From: SABY01 sp964523795
Lineage (GTDB): Bacteria > Bacteroidota > Bacteroidia > Bacteroidales > 4484-276
Assembly (NCBI GenBank): GCA_964523795.1
Contig: CAZGAO010000013.1
Coordinates: 12,594-76,593 of the forward strand
Reading direction: 5' to 3'
Length of the DNA: 64,000 nt
Shown here: positions 25,327-34,475 of the stretch, one piece after another
How positions within the stretch are numbered: position 1 is the first letter of the stretch
How the letters are laid out: the number at the start of each line of letters is the position of its first letter
Program-made: the position numbers and the translations under genes
Notes under the pieces: generated by a model
Database searches by the model: none
What the model saw: only the letters and a program-made list of their open reading frames with translations
Told to the model about the DNA's origin: nothing

Positions 25327-26343
25327 ATGAACATAGATTGGAAAAGTTTGCCTTTTGGCTATTTCAAAACGGATTACAACGTGCGCACCTACAACCGCAA
25401 TGGTGCATGGGGTGAGCTGGAAATCTCATCCTCTGAATACATCAATATTCACATGGCTGCCACCGCGCTGCATTATGGCCAGGAAGCCTTCGAGGGCATG
25501 AAGGCCTTTATGGGTAAGGATGGGAAAATTCGTGTTTTTCGCTGGGAAGAAAATGCCAAGCGGATGCAGAACTCAGCCCGCGGCGTGATGATGGCCGAAG
25601 TTCCCTCGGATTTGTTCAAGGAGGCGGTTTTTAAAGCCGTAAGTTTGAATAAAAAATATGTGCCGCCTTACGGGCTTGGTGCTGCACTTTACATCCGGCC
25701 CTTGCTGATTGGCTCGGGACCCGAGGTTGGCGTAAAACCCGCACGCGAATATCTGTTTATGGTTTTTGTTGGTCCGGTGGGTCCCTATTTCAAAGAGGGC
25801 TTTAATCCGGTTGAACTACAAATTATCAGCGATTACGACCGCGCCGCGCCCAATGGCACCGGCCACATCAAAGTTGGTGGCAATTATGCCGCCAGTCTTA
25901 TTGCCCTCGATCGGGGCAAAAAAGAAGGCTTTGCCTCGGTTATTTTCCGCAATTCGGCTGATCGAAAATTTATCGATGAGGCCGGTCCAGCTAACTTCTT
26001 CGGCATCAAAGGCAATACCTACATTACGCCCAACTCGCCCTCCATCCTGCCTTCGATTACCAATATGAGCCTGCGCCAGATAGCCAAGGATATGGGTCTT
26101 AAAATAGAATTGCGCCCCGTGGCCATCGACGAGCTTGGCGATTTTGACGAAGTGGGTGCCTGCGGTACTGCCGCCGTAATTTCGCCCATCAAAAAAATCG
26201 TGGATCGCGACACAGGCAAAGTTTTCGAATATTGCAAGGATGGTAAAGCCGGCTCTGTAAGCACCCAATTGTACAACAAACTCAGAGGCATCCAGGAAGG
26301 CACCGAAGCTGATGTTTACAACTGGAATAAGATTGTGGAGTAA
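25327..26343 (+). CDS. ilvE: Branched-chain amino acid aminotransferase
   Basis: This 338-residue fold-type IV PLP enzyme interconverts Leu, Ile and Val with their 2-oxo acids, using glutamate. The PLP lysine is in HIKVGGNYAASL (about residue 180). LHYGQEAFEGMKAF (about 47-60) is the conserved N-terminal substrate motif and EVGACGTAAVISP (about 276-288) the cofactor phosphate site. Length fits the longer eukaryote-like BCAT II group. It is monocistronic. Its stop is followed at once by a repeat element (26345-26452). Confidence 0.95.
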   Translation: MNIDWKSLPFGYFKTDYNVRTYNRNGAWGELEISSSEYINIHMAATALHYGQEAFEGMKAFMGKDGKIRVFRWEENAKRMQNSARGVMMAEVPSDLFKEAVFKAVSLNKKYVPPYGLGAALYIRPLLIGSGPEVGVKPAREYLFMVFVGPVGPYFKEGFNPVELQIISDYDRAAPNGTGHIKVGGNYAASLIALDRGKKEGFASVIFRNSADRKFIDEAGPANFFGIKGNTYITPNSPSILPSITNMSLRQIAKDMGLKIELRPVAIDELGDFDEVGACGTAAVISPIKKIVDRDTGKVFEYCKDGKAGSVSTQLYNKLRGIQEGTEADVYNWNKIVE

Positions 26344-26344
26344 T

Positions 26345-26452
26345 TAGCGCTTGTCTTTAAAGTAATATTTAGAAAAATATACGATTTCAGATTAACGATT
26401 TTAGATATAAGATGTTGGTGATATTCAACACAATCTAAAATCTCCGATCGTC
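26345..26452. repeat. Repeat element B, copy 1, right after ilvE stop
   Basis: Starts TAGCGCTTGTCTTTAAAGTA, an end closely related to those of element A. The body (ACGATTTCAGATTAACGATT and onward) is about 85 percent identical by eye to 45525-45633. It opens the gene-free stretch 26344-26908, which also has element C1 and a terminator-like hairpin. Confidence 0.7.
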
Positions 26453-26523
26453 CCGAAAAGTCAAAAATTTTTAATTTTTGTTTCTTTTCGAGAATGTACG
26501 AACGTAGCTCGGCATTAATCTTC
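26449..26523 (-). repeat. Repeat element C, copy 1
   Basis: On the minus strand it reads TAATGCCGAGCTACG...CGAAAA...TTTTTGACTTTTCGGGAC, similar to 49977-50046 (TAATGCCGAGCTTCG...CGAAAA...TTTTTCGGGAC). Non-coding. After it, 26554-26610 has a decayed relative of the GAATTGCCCCGGG hairpin of element A. Confidence 0.5.
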
Positions 26524-26657
26524 AATTTTAAAATAAAAAAAGTCGGCACTTTTGAATAGCCCCGGCTTACAGCCTGAGCATGTCGAAGGCTAACCCGGGA
26601 AAAAATGAGCTTAAAACATCGCTATCCCGGGCTTAATAAATTATCATTAAAAACAAT

Positions 26658-26693
26658 CCCGTTCATCATCCGATGGACGGGAGTGTTTTTTTT
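26658..26693 (+). terminator. Terminator-like hairpin
   Basis: CCCGTTCATC (26658-26667) pairs with GATGGACGGG (26672-26681), followed by TTTTTTTT. It lies 315 bp after ilvE. Confidence 0.6.
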
Positions 26694-26861
26694 ACCTCAC
26701 TAGCTCAAGCAGTCAGGTTCTTTTCGCTTCACTCATCATTACCTTTCAATTCAAAAAAAATTGAGTAAACTCTTAATTTTTTAAACGTTCATATCTATAT
26801 ATATAAATGTATATGGATTGTTAAAGTAGCGATTTTACTTGCTTTTCATCCATTCTCATTC

Positions 26862-26869
26862 TATCTTTG
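26862..26869 (+). promoter_or_regulatory. -7 box of the PstS-like gene
   Basis: TATCTTTG, 39 bp before the ATG at 26909. Confidence 0.6.
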
Positions 26870-26908
26870 GGCGTTTAATAAAAGAATTGAAATATAATTA
26901 GATGCGCT

Positions 26909-27883
26909 ATGAAAACTTTAAAGAGTGTTTTAATTTCGGCTTTGATTTTTTGTATTCTCACCTTTGCCTGGGCTCAGCAAAATAAGCCGAAAAAAGAAGT
27001 CCGGGCCGAAAAAGAAACTGCCTTCGTAATTTCAGGCAATAGCATTATGGCTCCCCTGATAGCACTTTGGCAGGATGCCTATCTAAAACAATTTGAATCA
27101 GCCCCAATACAACTAATCGAATCGCACCACGCATCGGTAGCAGATGCAGTAGCGCAGGGCGGAGCAGATATGTTTATGTTTTCGGGCATGGAGCAATCAC
27201 TGCCCGAAGATGCCAATCTGTGGCAGATGAAAGTTGCCCGCGAGGCGGTAGTCCCTGTTTTTAGCAGCAGTAATCCCTTTGCCGAAGCCATCAGGGAGAA
27301 AGGTCTGACCCCTGATCAATTAATACAGCTTTTTACTTCCGAAACACAGCTTACATGGGGAGCATTGCTGGATAGTGATAATTCCACACCGATAAATGTT
27401 TACATCCTCGACCCACACAACGGTGCAGCACAGGTTTGGGCAAATTTTCTTTTTACTAAAGTTGATAAATTAATAGGGAAAGTGCTTGCAGGCGATGAGG
27501 AAATGATTGCCATGCTGCGCAATGATCCGATGGCCATTGGCTTTTGCAACCTAAAGTATGCTTACGATCTTCCCGTTGGCGACCCTGCTGCGGGGATAAG
27601 CATCCTGCCCATCGACCTTAACGTAAACCAACGCATCGACTACACCGAGCGTATTCCTGATAAGCTGAAAGAAATGCAAAGGGTGATATGGCTGGGTAGC
27701 TATCCTTCAAACCTGTGCAGGCCGCTTTCGCTGATAGCGGCAAAAAAACCGGATGATGAGAAGTTGCTCCATTTTCTCTCCTGGATTTTGAACGGGGGTC
27801 AGGCGATGGCCTGCGATAATGGCTACTGTCGTCTGCGCAAATCGGAACTAATAATTCAACAAAACTGCTTGTCGCAGGATTGA
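26909..27883 (+). CDS. PstS-like periplasmic substrate-binding protein
   Basis: This 324-residue protein has a signal peptide (MKTLKSVLISALIFCILTFAWAQ) and a type II periplasmic binding fold of the PstS-like (PBP_like_2) kind: VISGNSIMAPLIALWQDAY (about 40-58) and DADM-like GGADMFMFSG (about 86-95). A late cysteine pair CDNGYC (about residue 302-307) is unusual. Pst transporter genes are absent here, so the ligand need not be phosphate. A terminator follows at 27928-27955. The start is set by the signal peptide and promoter. Confidence 0.75.
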   Translation: MKTLKSVLISALIFCILTFAWAQQNKPKKEVRAEKETAFVISGNSIMAPLIALWQDAYLKQFESAPIQLIESHHASVADAVAQGGADMFMFSGMEQSLPEDANLWQMKVAREAVVPVFSSSNPFAEAIREKGLTPDQLIQLFTSETQLTWGALLDSDNSTPINVYILDPHNGAAQVWANFLFTKVDKLIGKVLAGDEEMIAMLRNDPMAIGFCNLKYAYDLPVGDPAAGISILPIDLNVNQRIDYTERIPDKLKEMQRVIWLGSYPSNLCRPLSLIAAKKPDDEKLLHFLSWILNGGQAMACDNGYCRLRKSELIIQQNCLSQD

Positions 27884-27927
27884 TTACGAGTGAATACCGG
27901 CTTTGTGCTGAAATAAAGTTACAACGA

Positions 27928-27955
27928 AGCCATACATTAGCGTGTATGGCTTTTT
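27928..27955 (+). terminator. Rho-independent terminator
   Basis: AGCCATACA (27928-27936) and TGTATGGCT (27943-27951) with TTTTAT after. It ends the PstS-like gene. Confidence 0.75.
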
Positions 27956-28138
27956 ATATGTTTGCACGATTGGATAGCTCATTACAATTTTTCCGAAGTG
28001 CTGCGGCAGGGTGTCGCGTTAACAATGACATATTTTTGCAAACGTCTGGATATCAAGAGATTTTTCCCTTCGGTATCAATGACATGTTTGTTTAAAACAC
28101 AGAATATCAAGAGATTTCTTGGCGCACTTGCGACCTGG

Positions 28139-28170
28139 TAAGCCTGACTGGCCAGGCAGGCTTATTTTTT
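28139..28170. repeat. Near-perfect 26-bp palindrome with T-run
   Basis: 28139-28164 is a near palindrome (TAAGCCTGACTGGCCAGGCA...CTTA) followed by TTTTTT, so it can act as a terminator. Its core, CTGACTGGCCAGGCAGG, is repeated at 28298-28314, on the other side of element D2. Confidence 0.6.
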
Positions 28171-28175
28171 ATTTT

Positions 28176-28275
28176 AACCTTAGTAGAAAAATGATTCCTT
28201 AAGAAAAATCAACCTTATTAATTTCCAGATTGGATAAGGTTAAAGGCGCGTTGTGGTCGTATTTTCTACTAAGGT
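28176..28275. repeat. MITE-like element D, copy 2
   Basis: Left end AACCTTAGTAGAAAAATG, right end ATTTTCTACTAAGGTT: perfect 16-bp inverted ends apart from one extra A. Inner inverted AACCTTAT/ATAAGGTT as in copy 1 at 7101-7227. Non-coding. The rest of 27884-28445 has the palindromes above and no credible gene. Confidence 0.75.
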
Positions 28276-28445
28276 TTTTTTGTGATGATAAGCCTGTCTG
28301 ACTGGCCAGGCAGGGTTTTGATGTTATATCAATAACATTATTTTGGAAATAGACCTCTCCATTCTCAGACTTATAGGGGATTTGTTGTCGTGAGAAATCT
28401 ATTTTAATCGCTGGTCTTATTTTTATCAAGAAACAGTAACTTACC

Positions 28446-30290
28446 TTAAGCCGTTACTTCCATCACTTCCTCGTATCTCAAGTTGTCGATGATGAAATTT
28501 TGACGGGTAGGCGTATTTTTTCCCATGTAAAACGAAAGTAGTTCCGAAAGGGATTGTCCTTTCTTGAGAATTACCGGGTCGAGGCGCATGGAAGATCCAA
28601 TAAAGTTTTTGAACTCATCGGGTGAAATCTCACCCAGGCCTTTAAAGCGCGTTATTTCCGGGTTTAGCTTTAGCTTGTCCAGGGCTGCCCTGCGTTCTTC
28701 ATCGCTGTAGCAGTATATGGTTTTCTTCTTGTTGCGCACCCTAAACAGCGGCGTTTGCAAAATATAAAGGTGGCCGGTTTTTACCAGGTCGGGATAAAAC
28801 TGGAGGAAGAAAGTGAGTAGCAGCAGGCGGATGTGCATACCATCCACATCGGCATCGGTGGCCATCACAATATTGTTGTAGCGCAGGTTTTCGAGATCCT
28901 CGTCAATGTTCAATGCCGATTGCAACAAGTTAAACTCCTCGTTTTGATACACCACTTTTTTGCTCATGCCATAGCTGTTGAGTGGCTTGCCCTTGAGCGA
29001 AAAAACGGCTTGGGTATTCACATCGCGCGATTTGGTAATGGAGCCGCTGGCCGAATCGCCCTCGGTGATAAAGAGCGTACTCTCCAGACGGCGCTCATGG
29101 TTTTGATTGTAATGAATACGACAATCGCGCAGTTTTTTGTTGTGAAGGCTGGCCTTTTTTACACTGTCGCGAGCCAGTTTTTTAATACCGGCAATTTCTT
29201 TTCTTTCCTTTTCCGAGCGCAGGATTTTTTGATAAATAATATCGGCGATATCCGGGTTAATGTGGAGGTAGTTGTCCAGATTGCGCTTAACGATGTCGGT
29301 TATGAAATTGCGTATGGTTTGGCCTTCGGGTTCGATGTATTGCGATCCGAGCTTGGTTTTGGTTTGCGATTCAAAAATCGGCTCCTGTACCTTGATGCTT
29401 AGCGCAACCACAATGGAGGCCCGCACATCCGAGGGGTCGAAATCTTTTTTGTAAAACTCGCGGATGGTTTTTACGAAGGCCTCGCGAAAAGCCGTCTGGT
29501 GGGTGCCGCCCTGGGTTGTGTTTTGTCCGTTTACAAATGAGTGGTACTCCTCGCCGTGCTGGTTGCTCATGTGCGTAAAGGCAAACTCGAAGTCGCCCTC
29601 ACGGAGGTGGATAATCGGGTAAAGCGCGCCGCCGTTGATGTTGCGTTCAAGCAAATCGAGCAGGCCGTTTTTGGCATAAAAACGCTCTCCGTTGAAATAG
29701 ATGCTTAGGCCGTTGTTCAGGAATACATAGTTCCACAGTAGCTTTTCTACATATTCGGGGATAAAGTGAAAATTGCCGAAGTATTTTGCGTCCGGGGTAA
29801 AAGATATGAGTGTGCCATTTCGATCTTCTGTTTTTTGATTGGGGAAATCATGGATGATTTCACCACCCGAAAACTCAACCATTTTTGTAATACCATCGCG
29901 CACCGATTGAGCCTTAAAGAACGATGACAGGGCATTAACGGCCTTGGCACCTACACCATTGAGGCCCACTGATTTCTTAAAAACTTTGGAATCATATTTT
30001 GCCCCGGTATTAATTTTGGCTACACAGTCGATAACCTTTCCCAGGGGGATGCCCCGGCCAAAGTCGCGGATGGTAACGGTTTTGTCTTCAATGCTCACCT
30101 CGATGCGCCTGCCATTGCCCATCACAAATTCATCAATCGAGTTGTCGATCACCTCTTTGATCAGCACATAAATGCCATCGTCCTGCGATGAGCCATCGCC
30201 CAGCTTGCCGATGTACATGCCCGGGCGCGTTTGTATGTGTTCGTTCCATTCGAGCGACCTGACCAAATCATCACTGTATTCTATTTCCAT
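28446..30290 (-). CDS. parE: Type II DNA topoisomerase subunit B (ParE/GyrB)
   Basis: This 614-residue subunit holds the ATPase and TOPRIM parts of a type IIA topoisomerase. The GHKL ATPase has EVIDNSIDEFVMGNG (about 45-59), VRDFGRGIPLG (about 73-83) and LNGVGAKAVNALS (about 109-121). The TOPRIM motif is LFITEGDSASGS (about 407-418), with DADVDGMHIR (about 480). Its short length without a GyrB-type insert suggests the ParE/topoisomerase IV class common in Bacteroidota. The A subunit is not in the window: about 560 bp of repeats lie downstream. Promoter box TACTTTTG is at 30313-30320. Confidence 0.92.
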   Translation of the reverse strand: MEIEYSDDLVRSLEWNEHIQTRPGMYIGKLGDGSSQDDGIYVLIKEVIDNSIDEFVMGNGRRIEVSIEDKTVTIRDFGRGIPLGKVIDCVAKINTGAKYDSKVFKKSVGLNGVGAKAVNALSSFFKAQSVRDGITKMVEFSGGEIIHDFPNQKTEDRNGTLISFTPDAKYFGNFHFIPEYVEKLLWNYVFLNNGLSIYFNGERFYAKNGLLDLLERNINGGALYPIIHLREGDFEFAFTHMSNQHGEEYHSFVNGQNTTQGGTHQTAFREAFVKTIREFYKKDFDPSDVRASIVVALSIKVQEPIFESQTKTKLGSQYIEPEGQTIRNFITDIVKRNLDNYLHINPDIADIIYQKILRSEKERKEIAGIKKLARDSVKKASLHNKKLRDCRIHYNQNHERRLESTLFITEGDSASGSITKSRDVNTQAVFSLKGKPLNSYGMSKKVVYQNEEFNLLQSALNIDEDLENLRYNNIVMATDADVDGMHIRLLLLTFFLQFYPDLVKTGHLYILQTPLFRVRNKKKTIYCYSDEERRAALDKLKLNPEITRFKGLGEISPDEFKNFIGSSMRLDPVILKKGQSLSELLSFYMGKNTPTRQNFIIDNLRYEEVMEVTA

Positions 30291-30312
30291 AGATTATCCT
30301 ATTTTCAACCCG

Positions 30313-30320
30313 CAAAAGTA
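30313..30320 (-). promoter_or_regulatory. -7 box of the topoisomerase B gene
   Basis: Minus-strand TACTTTTG, 23 bp before the ATG at 30290. Confidence 0.55.
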
Positions 30321-30430
30321 CTGCTTTGTTTTGTTGTTAGAGCCGGATTGAGCCAATAAGTTTTCAAACTATTGTGAACAAACAGCTAAGGTATGGCTTT
30401 ATAAAAAATCCCGACTAAAGTTCAAATTCC

Positions 30431-30438
30431 TATATTTG
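30431..30438 (+). promoter_or_regulatory. -7 box of the protease lipoprotein gene
   Basis: TATATTTG, 21 bp before the ATG at 30459. Confidence 0.55.
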
Positions 30439-30458
30439 TAGCTTATAAAATTTAAAAG

Positions 30459-31499
30459 ATGCGCTACTATCATTTAATCATAGCTCTCCTGCTAATCCTT
30501 ATTTCAATATCCTGTCGCAGAACAGCCTATCAAATTGTTTATCCCTCGCTTAACGATGGCCGCTACGACAGCGAGTTTCCTTATCGCAACAGCTCAGATG
30601 AATTGGAGGTGATTTCGCACTCGGTAAAAAAAATCTATTGTCTGGTGGAGTACAACCGTTATCATTTTGATGCCACACAGGCAGTAAGCCGCACAAAGTT
30701 GCACGATCAACGCCTGAATCGTACAGCGCAAGCCAAAAGCTATTCCAACGAATCGGTGCATGGCACGGCCACAATTATCTATAACGAAAACAACAAAGTG
30801 GTGGTAATTACCTGTGCCCACGTGGTGGATTATCCCGATACTCTTTTCAGCTACTTCCTGGATGCTCAAAACCAGGAAACCGAATTCTTGGAAAGTGTGT
30901 CGATAAAAAAGAAACAGAACAATTTTATCCGCGAACTGCCCGACAGTGGCGAACTCGAAATTATTATCACAGACCAGGAGCATGATATTGCCTTCCTTGG
31001 CAATACCTTTGAAAACCCCAGCCCCTCAAATCCGGTGTTTGCTTATCCGGTGGGCATCTCCAAAGATCTTGAATGGGGCAGTTTTGTTTATATTATGGGC
31101 TACCCTGCCGGCTACCAAATGGTTACGCGTGGCATTGTGAGTAATCCCAAACACAACAAAAAGGATGAATTTATTGTTGATGCGCTTTTCAATCAAGGCA
31201 TCAGCGGAGGTATTGTGCTGGCTGTGCGCGATGGAGTTCCCAATTTTGAACTCGTGGGTTTGGCACGCGCGGTATCGGCAAACTACAAAAATGTGTTAAA
31301 GCCACAAAACGAAAGCCATCAGGAAGTGTATAATCCTAACATTCCATACCAGGGCGATCTATTCGTAAAAGTGGAAAAAGAAATTAATTACGGTATTACC
31401 TTCACCATTTCCATCCAATCCGTGCGTGAATTATATATACAAAACAGGAATATCTTTACCGCTAAGGGTTATAATCTGGATGGTTTTTTTGAAAATTAG
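30459..31499 (+). CDS. Trypsin-like serine protease lipoprotein
   Basis: This 346-residue protein has a lipoprotein signal (MRYYHLIIALLLILISISC, lipid cysteine C19) and a trypsin/HtrA-like fold. The triad can be placed: H121 in CAHVVD, D176 in EHDIAFLG and S249 in NQGISGGIV, a variant of the usual GNSGGP. No PDZ domain is present. It should face the periplasm or the cell surface and may clip envelope or secreted proteins. The variant Ser loop means activity is likely but not proved. Its stop overlaps by 4 bp the convergent arylsulfotransferase-like gene. Confidence 0.8.
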   Translation: MRYYHLIIALLLILISISCRRTAYQIVYPSLNDGRYDSEFPYRNSSDELEVISHSVKKIYCLVEYNRYHFDATQAVSRTKLHDQRLNRTAQAKSYSNESVHGTATIIYNENNKVVVITCAHVVDYPDTLFSYFLDAQNQETEFLESVSIKKKQNNFIRELPDSGELEIIITDQEHDIAFLGNTFENPSPSNPVFAYPVGISKDLEWGSFVYIMGYPAGYQMVTRGIVSNPKHNKKDEFIVDALFNQGISGGIVLAVRDGVPNFELVGLARAVSANYKNVLKPQNESHQEVYNPNIPYQGDLFVKVEKEINYGITFTISIQSVRELYIQNRNIFTAKGYNLDGFFEN

Positions 31500-34351
31500 C
31501 GACTAATCAAAAATTTCTTAGCTGGCACAGCTATCGTTTTCTTTCCAAGACGAACTGTTGTTTTGATAAAATAAATACCGCTGGTAAGCTCCTTCAAATC
31601 AACATCTACATACTTTCGGTCAATTCCGGTTTCTTGATGAATAAGCCCGGCAATAAGCGAATAGACCTGGTAATTGGTGATAGTGGCGGATTCTGATTCG
31701 ATGCGAAAAATACCATCGTTGGGATTGGGATAGATTTTTAGTGGTTTAATCGAATAATTTCCAATGCCCAGGTCATTGCCCGTAGTAAAGATTGCCCATA
31801 AAGTATCTGCTTGCACGTTCCCAAATTCATCCTGAATACTATGAGGCCGTAGGGCGATATAATACTGTTGATAACTTTCGAGCCAATTATTCGGATACAA
31901 TTTGATCGTGTTTTTTTCGGTGCTAATGGATGCTTCAAAACTTACATCGCTGCCATTTAGCGTGTCATTTTTAAACACGAGCATTGCAGGCAAGTCTTCA
32001 TTTGTTATTTCACTTCCGTCTGTTTTAAAAATCTGTTCATCAAAATGCAATTGCACAGTTATGTCGCGAACAACATCGTTGGATCCGTTGGCCGGGATAA
32101 ACAAAGTCTTTGGCTCCAGGCTATCACTTACATAATACACAAAGTCCTGTGCCTGCTCCAATACCTGACCGTTTTTATCAGCAAAACTGTGGCCTGTAAA
32201 ATGAACAAGGTAGGTTTTGTTGTTCAACAAGGTGTCGGGGATCAGGGTAATTTTACGTTTCCAGGTATCGATAGTGCTTTTATAGCCAACCGGGTTTCCA
32301 CCCGCACTATCCCTTATCAGAGAGATAATTTCAGAAAGGTCATTTGATTGAATATAGCTGCTGTCCGGATGAAATACGGTTTCGCTAAAAACGAAGCTAA
32401 AAAATGTGGTGTTGGATATATATGAACCGTTTACAGGTATTGCACGCATCTGCGGGGCTAACTCATCATCCAGCACCGCCTGCACGTTTACCTGGCAGGC
32501 AATGCGCTGGGCAAGGTTTCCCTCGAATATGGAATCGTAGTTAAAGGTAAAAACATCTCTAATCTCGCCTTCGTGAAAACCAGGGTTAAACTCAATAAAT
32601 AATTCTGCTGATGCTTTTGCAGGGATGCTAAGGGGTAGGGGTGTGATTAGCTGAAAGGCCTCGTGGTGATGGTGAGCACTGCTAATTTTAATTATATAAT
32701 CGGCATCGTTGTACAGATTGATGGGTAGGATTGGAGGGTTATCGGTATCCGATTCAAAGGTGAGCGTATCCTTGTCGGGAACGAGCAATTGATTTTTCCA
32801 TTGGCCTTTAAGCACCCGGTAGCAGTGTACCCAGTCCGGGAGAATAGCTTCCCAGCACTTTTGATTATTAGCGTCCACTTCGGTAAAATTTGGAGAAACT
32901 ACATCAACAGACCCCCAGCCAATAAGTGTGTTGCCGTTGGGCAAGCGTCGAGTGCTACCCGTTGCAGGGGCAAAGATTGCGGGATCGTTAATGTAATTCC
33001 ATACCCGGCTTGCAGTAAGGTTTTCTTCATCCAATTCATATTCGATGGCCTGCGAAAACAATGGGTCGTGCAGGTTGCCATTGTCGTAGAGCGTAAGGTT
33101 GCCGTTTGCCAATCGACGTGCATCGTGCTGATAAGTAAAGCCAACAGTGTCGTTAGTAAAAGTAAACATGTTGTTGAGTGCTTTGGGGCCAAAGCGCCAA
33201 ATGATAGCACCCGTATTTCTGTTGATCTTGGTGATTTCGTTCAAGTGGCGGCTCGATAGTAAAAGGTGGCCATCGTTATCGATTTCGAGGCTATTGCCAT
33301 GCACACAGTCGATATGGCCAGTGGTGAGATCCTCAGCATAAGCATCAGTAATGGCAAAGTGATCCCAGCTTCGCCACTGAAATATTACATTGTCGCTGCT
33401 GTCGGTTTCCTGTATCACCAAGCCTACAACCGAGGCGAAAGGGCTGCCACCATTAACCACGGTATCCATCCCTACAATTTGTGCATCGTAGGCCATCAGT
33501 ATTGTGTTCCCGTTTTCGAGCAGCAAACCCTCATGAGAATCTACCATATATCCATTTTGCATTTTCAGTGTATCAATAATCTGGTAATGGTTGTTGAGTA
33601 TGTAATAGCATTTTGATGCAGGAAGGGATGAACTCCCATAAAAGTGCATGAGTTTGTTTTGGCCGGTAAACTTAAAATCGCTACAGTGTTCATCATACTC
33701 CCGGTAAAAAACCGGAGTGCCATGTGGGTCGATAATTTGAATATATGGACTGAAGCCGCTAATTGAAGGGGTGCTGATTAAGAAATAGCCGGGTGCAGGC
33801 TGTGTGTAGTGCAAAATTTCAAGGCCTGGGAAATCATCAGGTGTGTCTATGTCTGAATGCGGAAACCCCTTTGCACTTTGATTCAAGCTCGAACTTTGCT
33901 CAATATTTTGCATGCTGTCACCTTGCAAATGGAGATCGGATGATAATGCGCTGTTGATAAAGTCAGGACTTTTATTTTTTGAAATCATAAAACTAAAACT
34001 GGTGTCATTGATAAAAGTACCTTTCTCCAAAGATCTAAGGGTTGATACTTTTACTGCTATTTCTTCACCCATTTTAAAAGGATGCCCCGGATAAAAAACG
34101 AATGTCCGGCCATCATTGGCCAATTTTAGCTCTCCTTTTATCAATCCGCTCAACGATCCTGTAACGCTAAGGCTTTTGGATAGGGTCTGCGCCTGAATGC
34201 TAATTCCACCGTGGCGCAAAACAATGGTGTTTTCGGGGTTAATAAATTTTGACCCATCTTGTGGCGATAGGTATTGCCAGCCCGTTTGGGCAAACAAAAG
34301 AGATGGAAAGAGGAGCAGGAAAAAAATGAGTGTAGAAGTTTGATTTCTCAT
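31496..34351 (-). CDS. Secreted arylsulfotransferase-like protein with T9SS tail (copy 1)
   Basis: This 951-residue protein has a signal peptide (about 1-21), an N-terminal Ig-like SbsA domain (about 25-125), an arylsulfotransferase (ASST) beta-propeller (about 165-510) with H351 in VHGNSLEIDN and the SRHLNEITKINRNTGAIIW and YQHDARRL segments, two more Big_5-type Ig domains (about 640-860) and a T9SS sorting domain (IYPNPNDGIFRIESE, about 875-951). ASST enzymes move sulfate between phenols through a sulfated histidine. The fold is clear, but the substrate is unknown. It is exported across the outer membrane. A paralogue of the same length lies upstream. Confidence 0.85.
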   Translation of the reverse strand: MRNQTSTLIFFLLLFPSLLFAQTGWQYLSPQDGSKFINPENTIVLRHGGISIQAQTLSKSLSVTGSLSGLIKGELKLANDGRTFVFYPGHPFKMGEEIAVKVSTLRSLEKGTFINDTSFSFMISKNKSPDFINSALSSDLHLQGDSMQNIEQSSSLNQSAKGFPHSDIDTPDDFPGLEILHYTQPAPGYFLISTPSISGFSPYIQIIDPHGTPVFYREYDEHCSDFKFTGQNKLMHFYGSSSLPASKCYYILNNHYQIIDTLKMQNGYMVDSHEGLLLENGNTILMAYDAQIVGMDTVVNGGSPFASVVGLVIQETDSSDNVIFQWRSWDHFAITDAYAEDLTTGHIDCVHGNSLEIDNDGHLLLSSRHLNEITKINRNTGAIIWRFGPKALNNMFTFTNDTVGFTYQHDARRLANGNLTLYDNGNLHDPLFSQAIEYELDEENLTASRVWNYINDPAIFAPATGSTRRLPNGNTLIGWGSVDVVSPNFTEVDANNQKCWEAILPDWVHCYRVLKGQWKNQLLVPDKDTLTFESDTDNPPILPINLYNDADYIIKISSAHHHHEAFQLITPLPLSIPAKASAELFIEFNPGFHEGEIRDVFTFNYDSIFEGNLAQRIACQVNVQAVLDDELAPQMRAIPVNGSYISNTTFFSFVFSETVFHPDSSYIQSNDLSEIISLIRDSAGGNPVGYKSTIDTWKRKITLIPDTLLNNKTYLVHFTGHSFADKNGQVLEQAQDFVYYVSDSLEPKTLFIPANGSNDVVRDITVQLHFDEQIFKTDGSEITNEDLPAMLVFKNDTLNGSDVSFEASISTEKNTIKLYPNNWLESYQQYYIALRPHSIQDEFGNVQADTLWAIFTTGNDLGIGNYSIKPLKIYPNPNDGIFRIESESATITNYQVYSLIAGLIHQETGIDRKYVDVDLKELTSGIYFIKTTVRLGKKTIAVPAKKFLISR

Positions 34352-34417
34352 AGCTGATTTTTTTTTGCTTCGATACTTGAATTCGATGATTATTTGGAAA
34401 AATACGAATATTGAAAT

Positions 34418-34465
34418 ACAAAACCTGCAAACATTTCATTTTCATGTTTGCAGGTTTTGTAATAT
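34418..34465 (-). terminator. Strong bidirectional hairpin between the two arylsulfotransferase genes
   Basis: The 17-bp arms ACAAAACCTGCAAACAT (34418-34434) and ATGTTTGCAGGTTTTGT (34444-34460) are perfectly complementary. It ends the leftward copy 2 gene and separates its transcript from copy 1. Confidence 0.85.
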
Positions 34466-34475
34466 CAAAGCATTT

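Noticed and set aside
27880..28095. 71-residue open frame after the PstS-like gene
   Set aside because: It overlaps a good terminator at 27928-27955, has no recognisable domain, no promoter box, and a composition like non-coding DNA.
28199..28429. 76-residue minus-strand frame after the topoisomerase gene
   Set aside because: It is made of element D2 and a neighbouring palindrome and has no protein similarity that I recognise.
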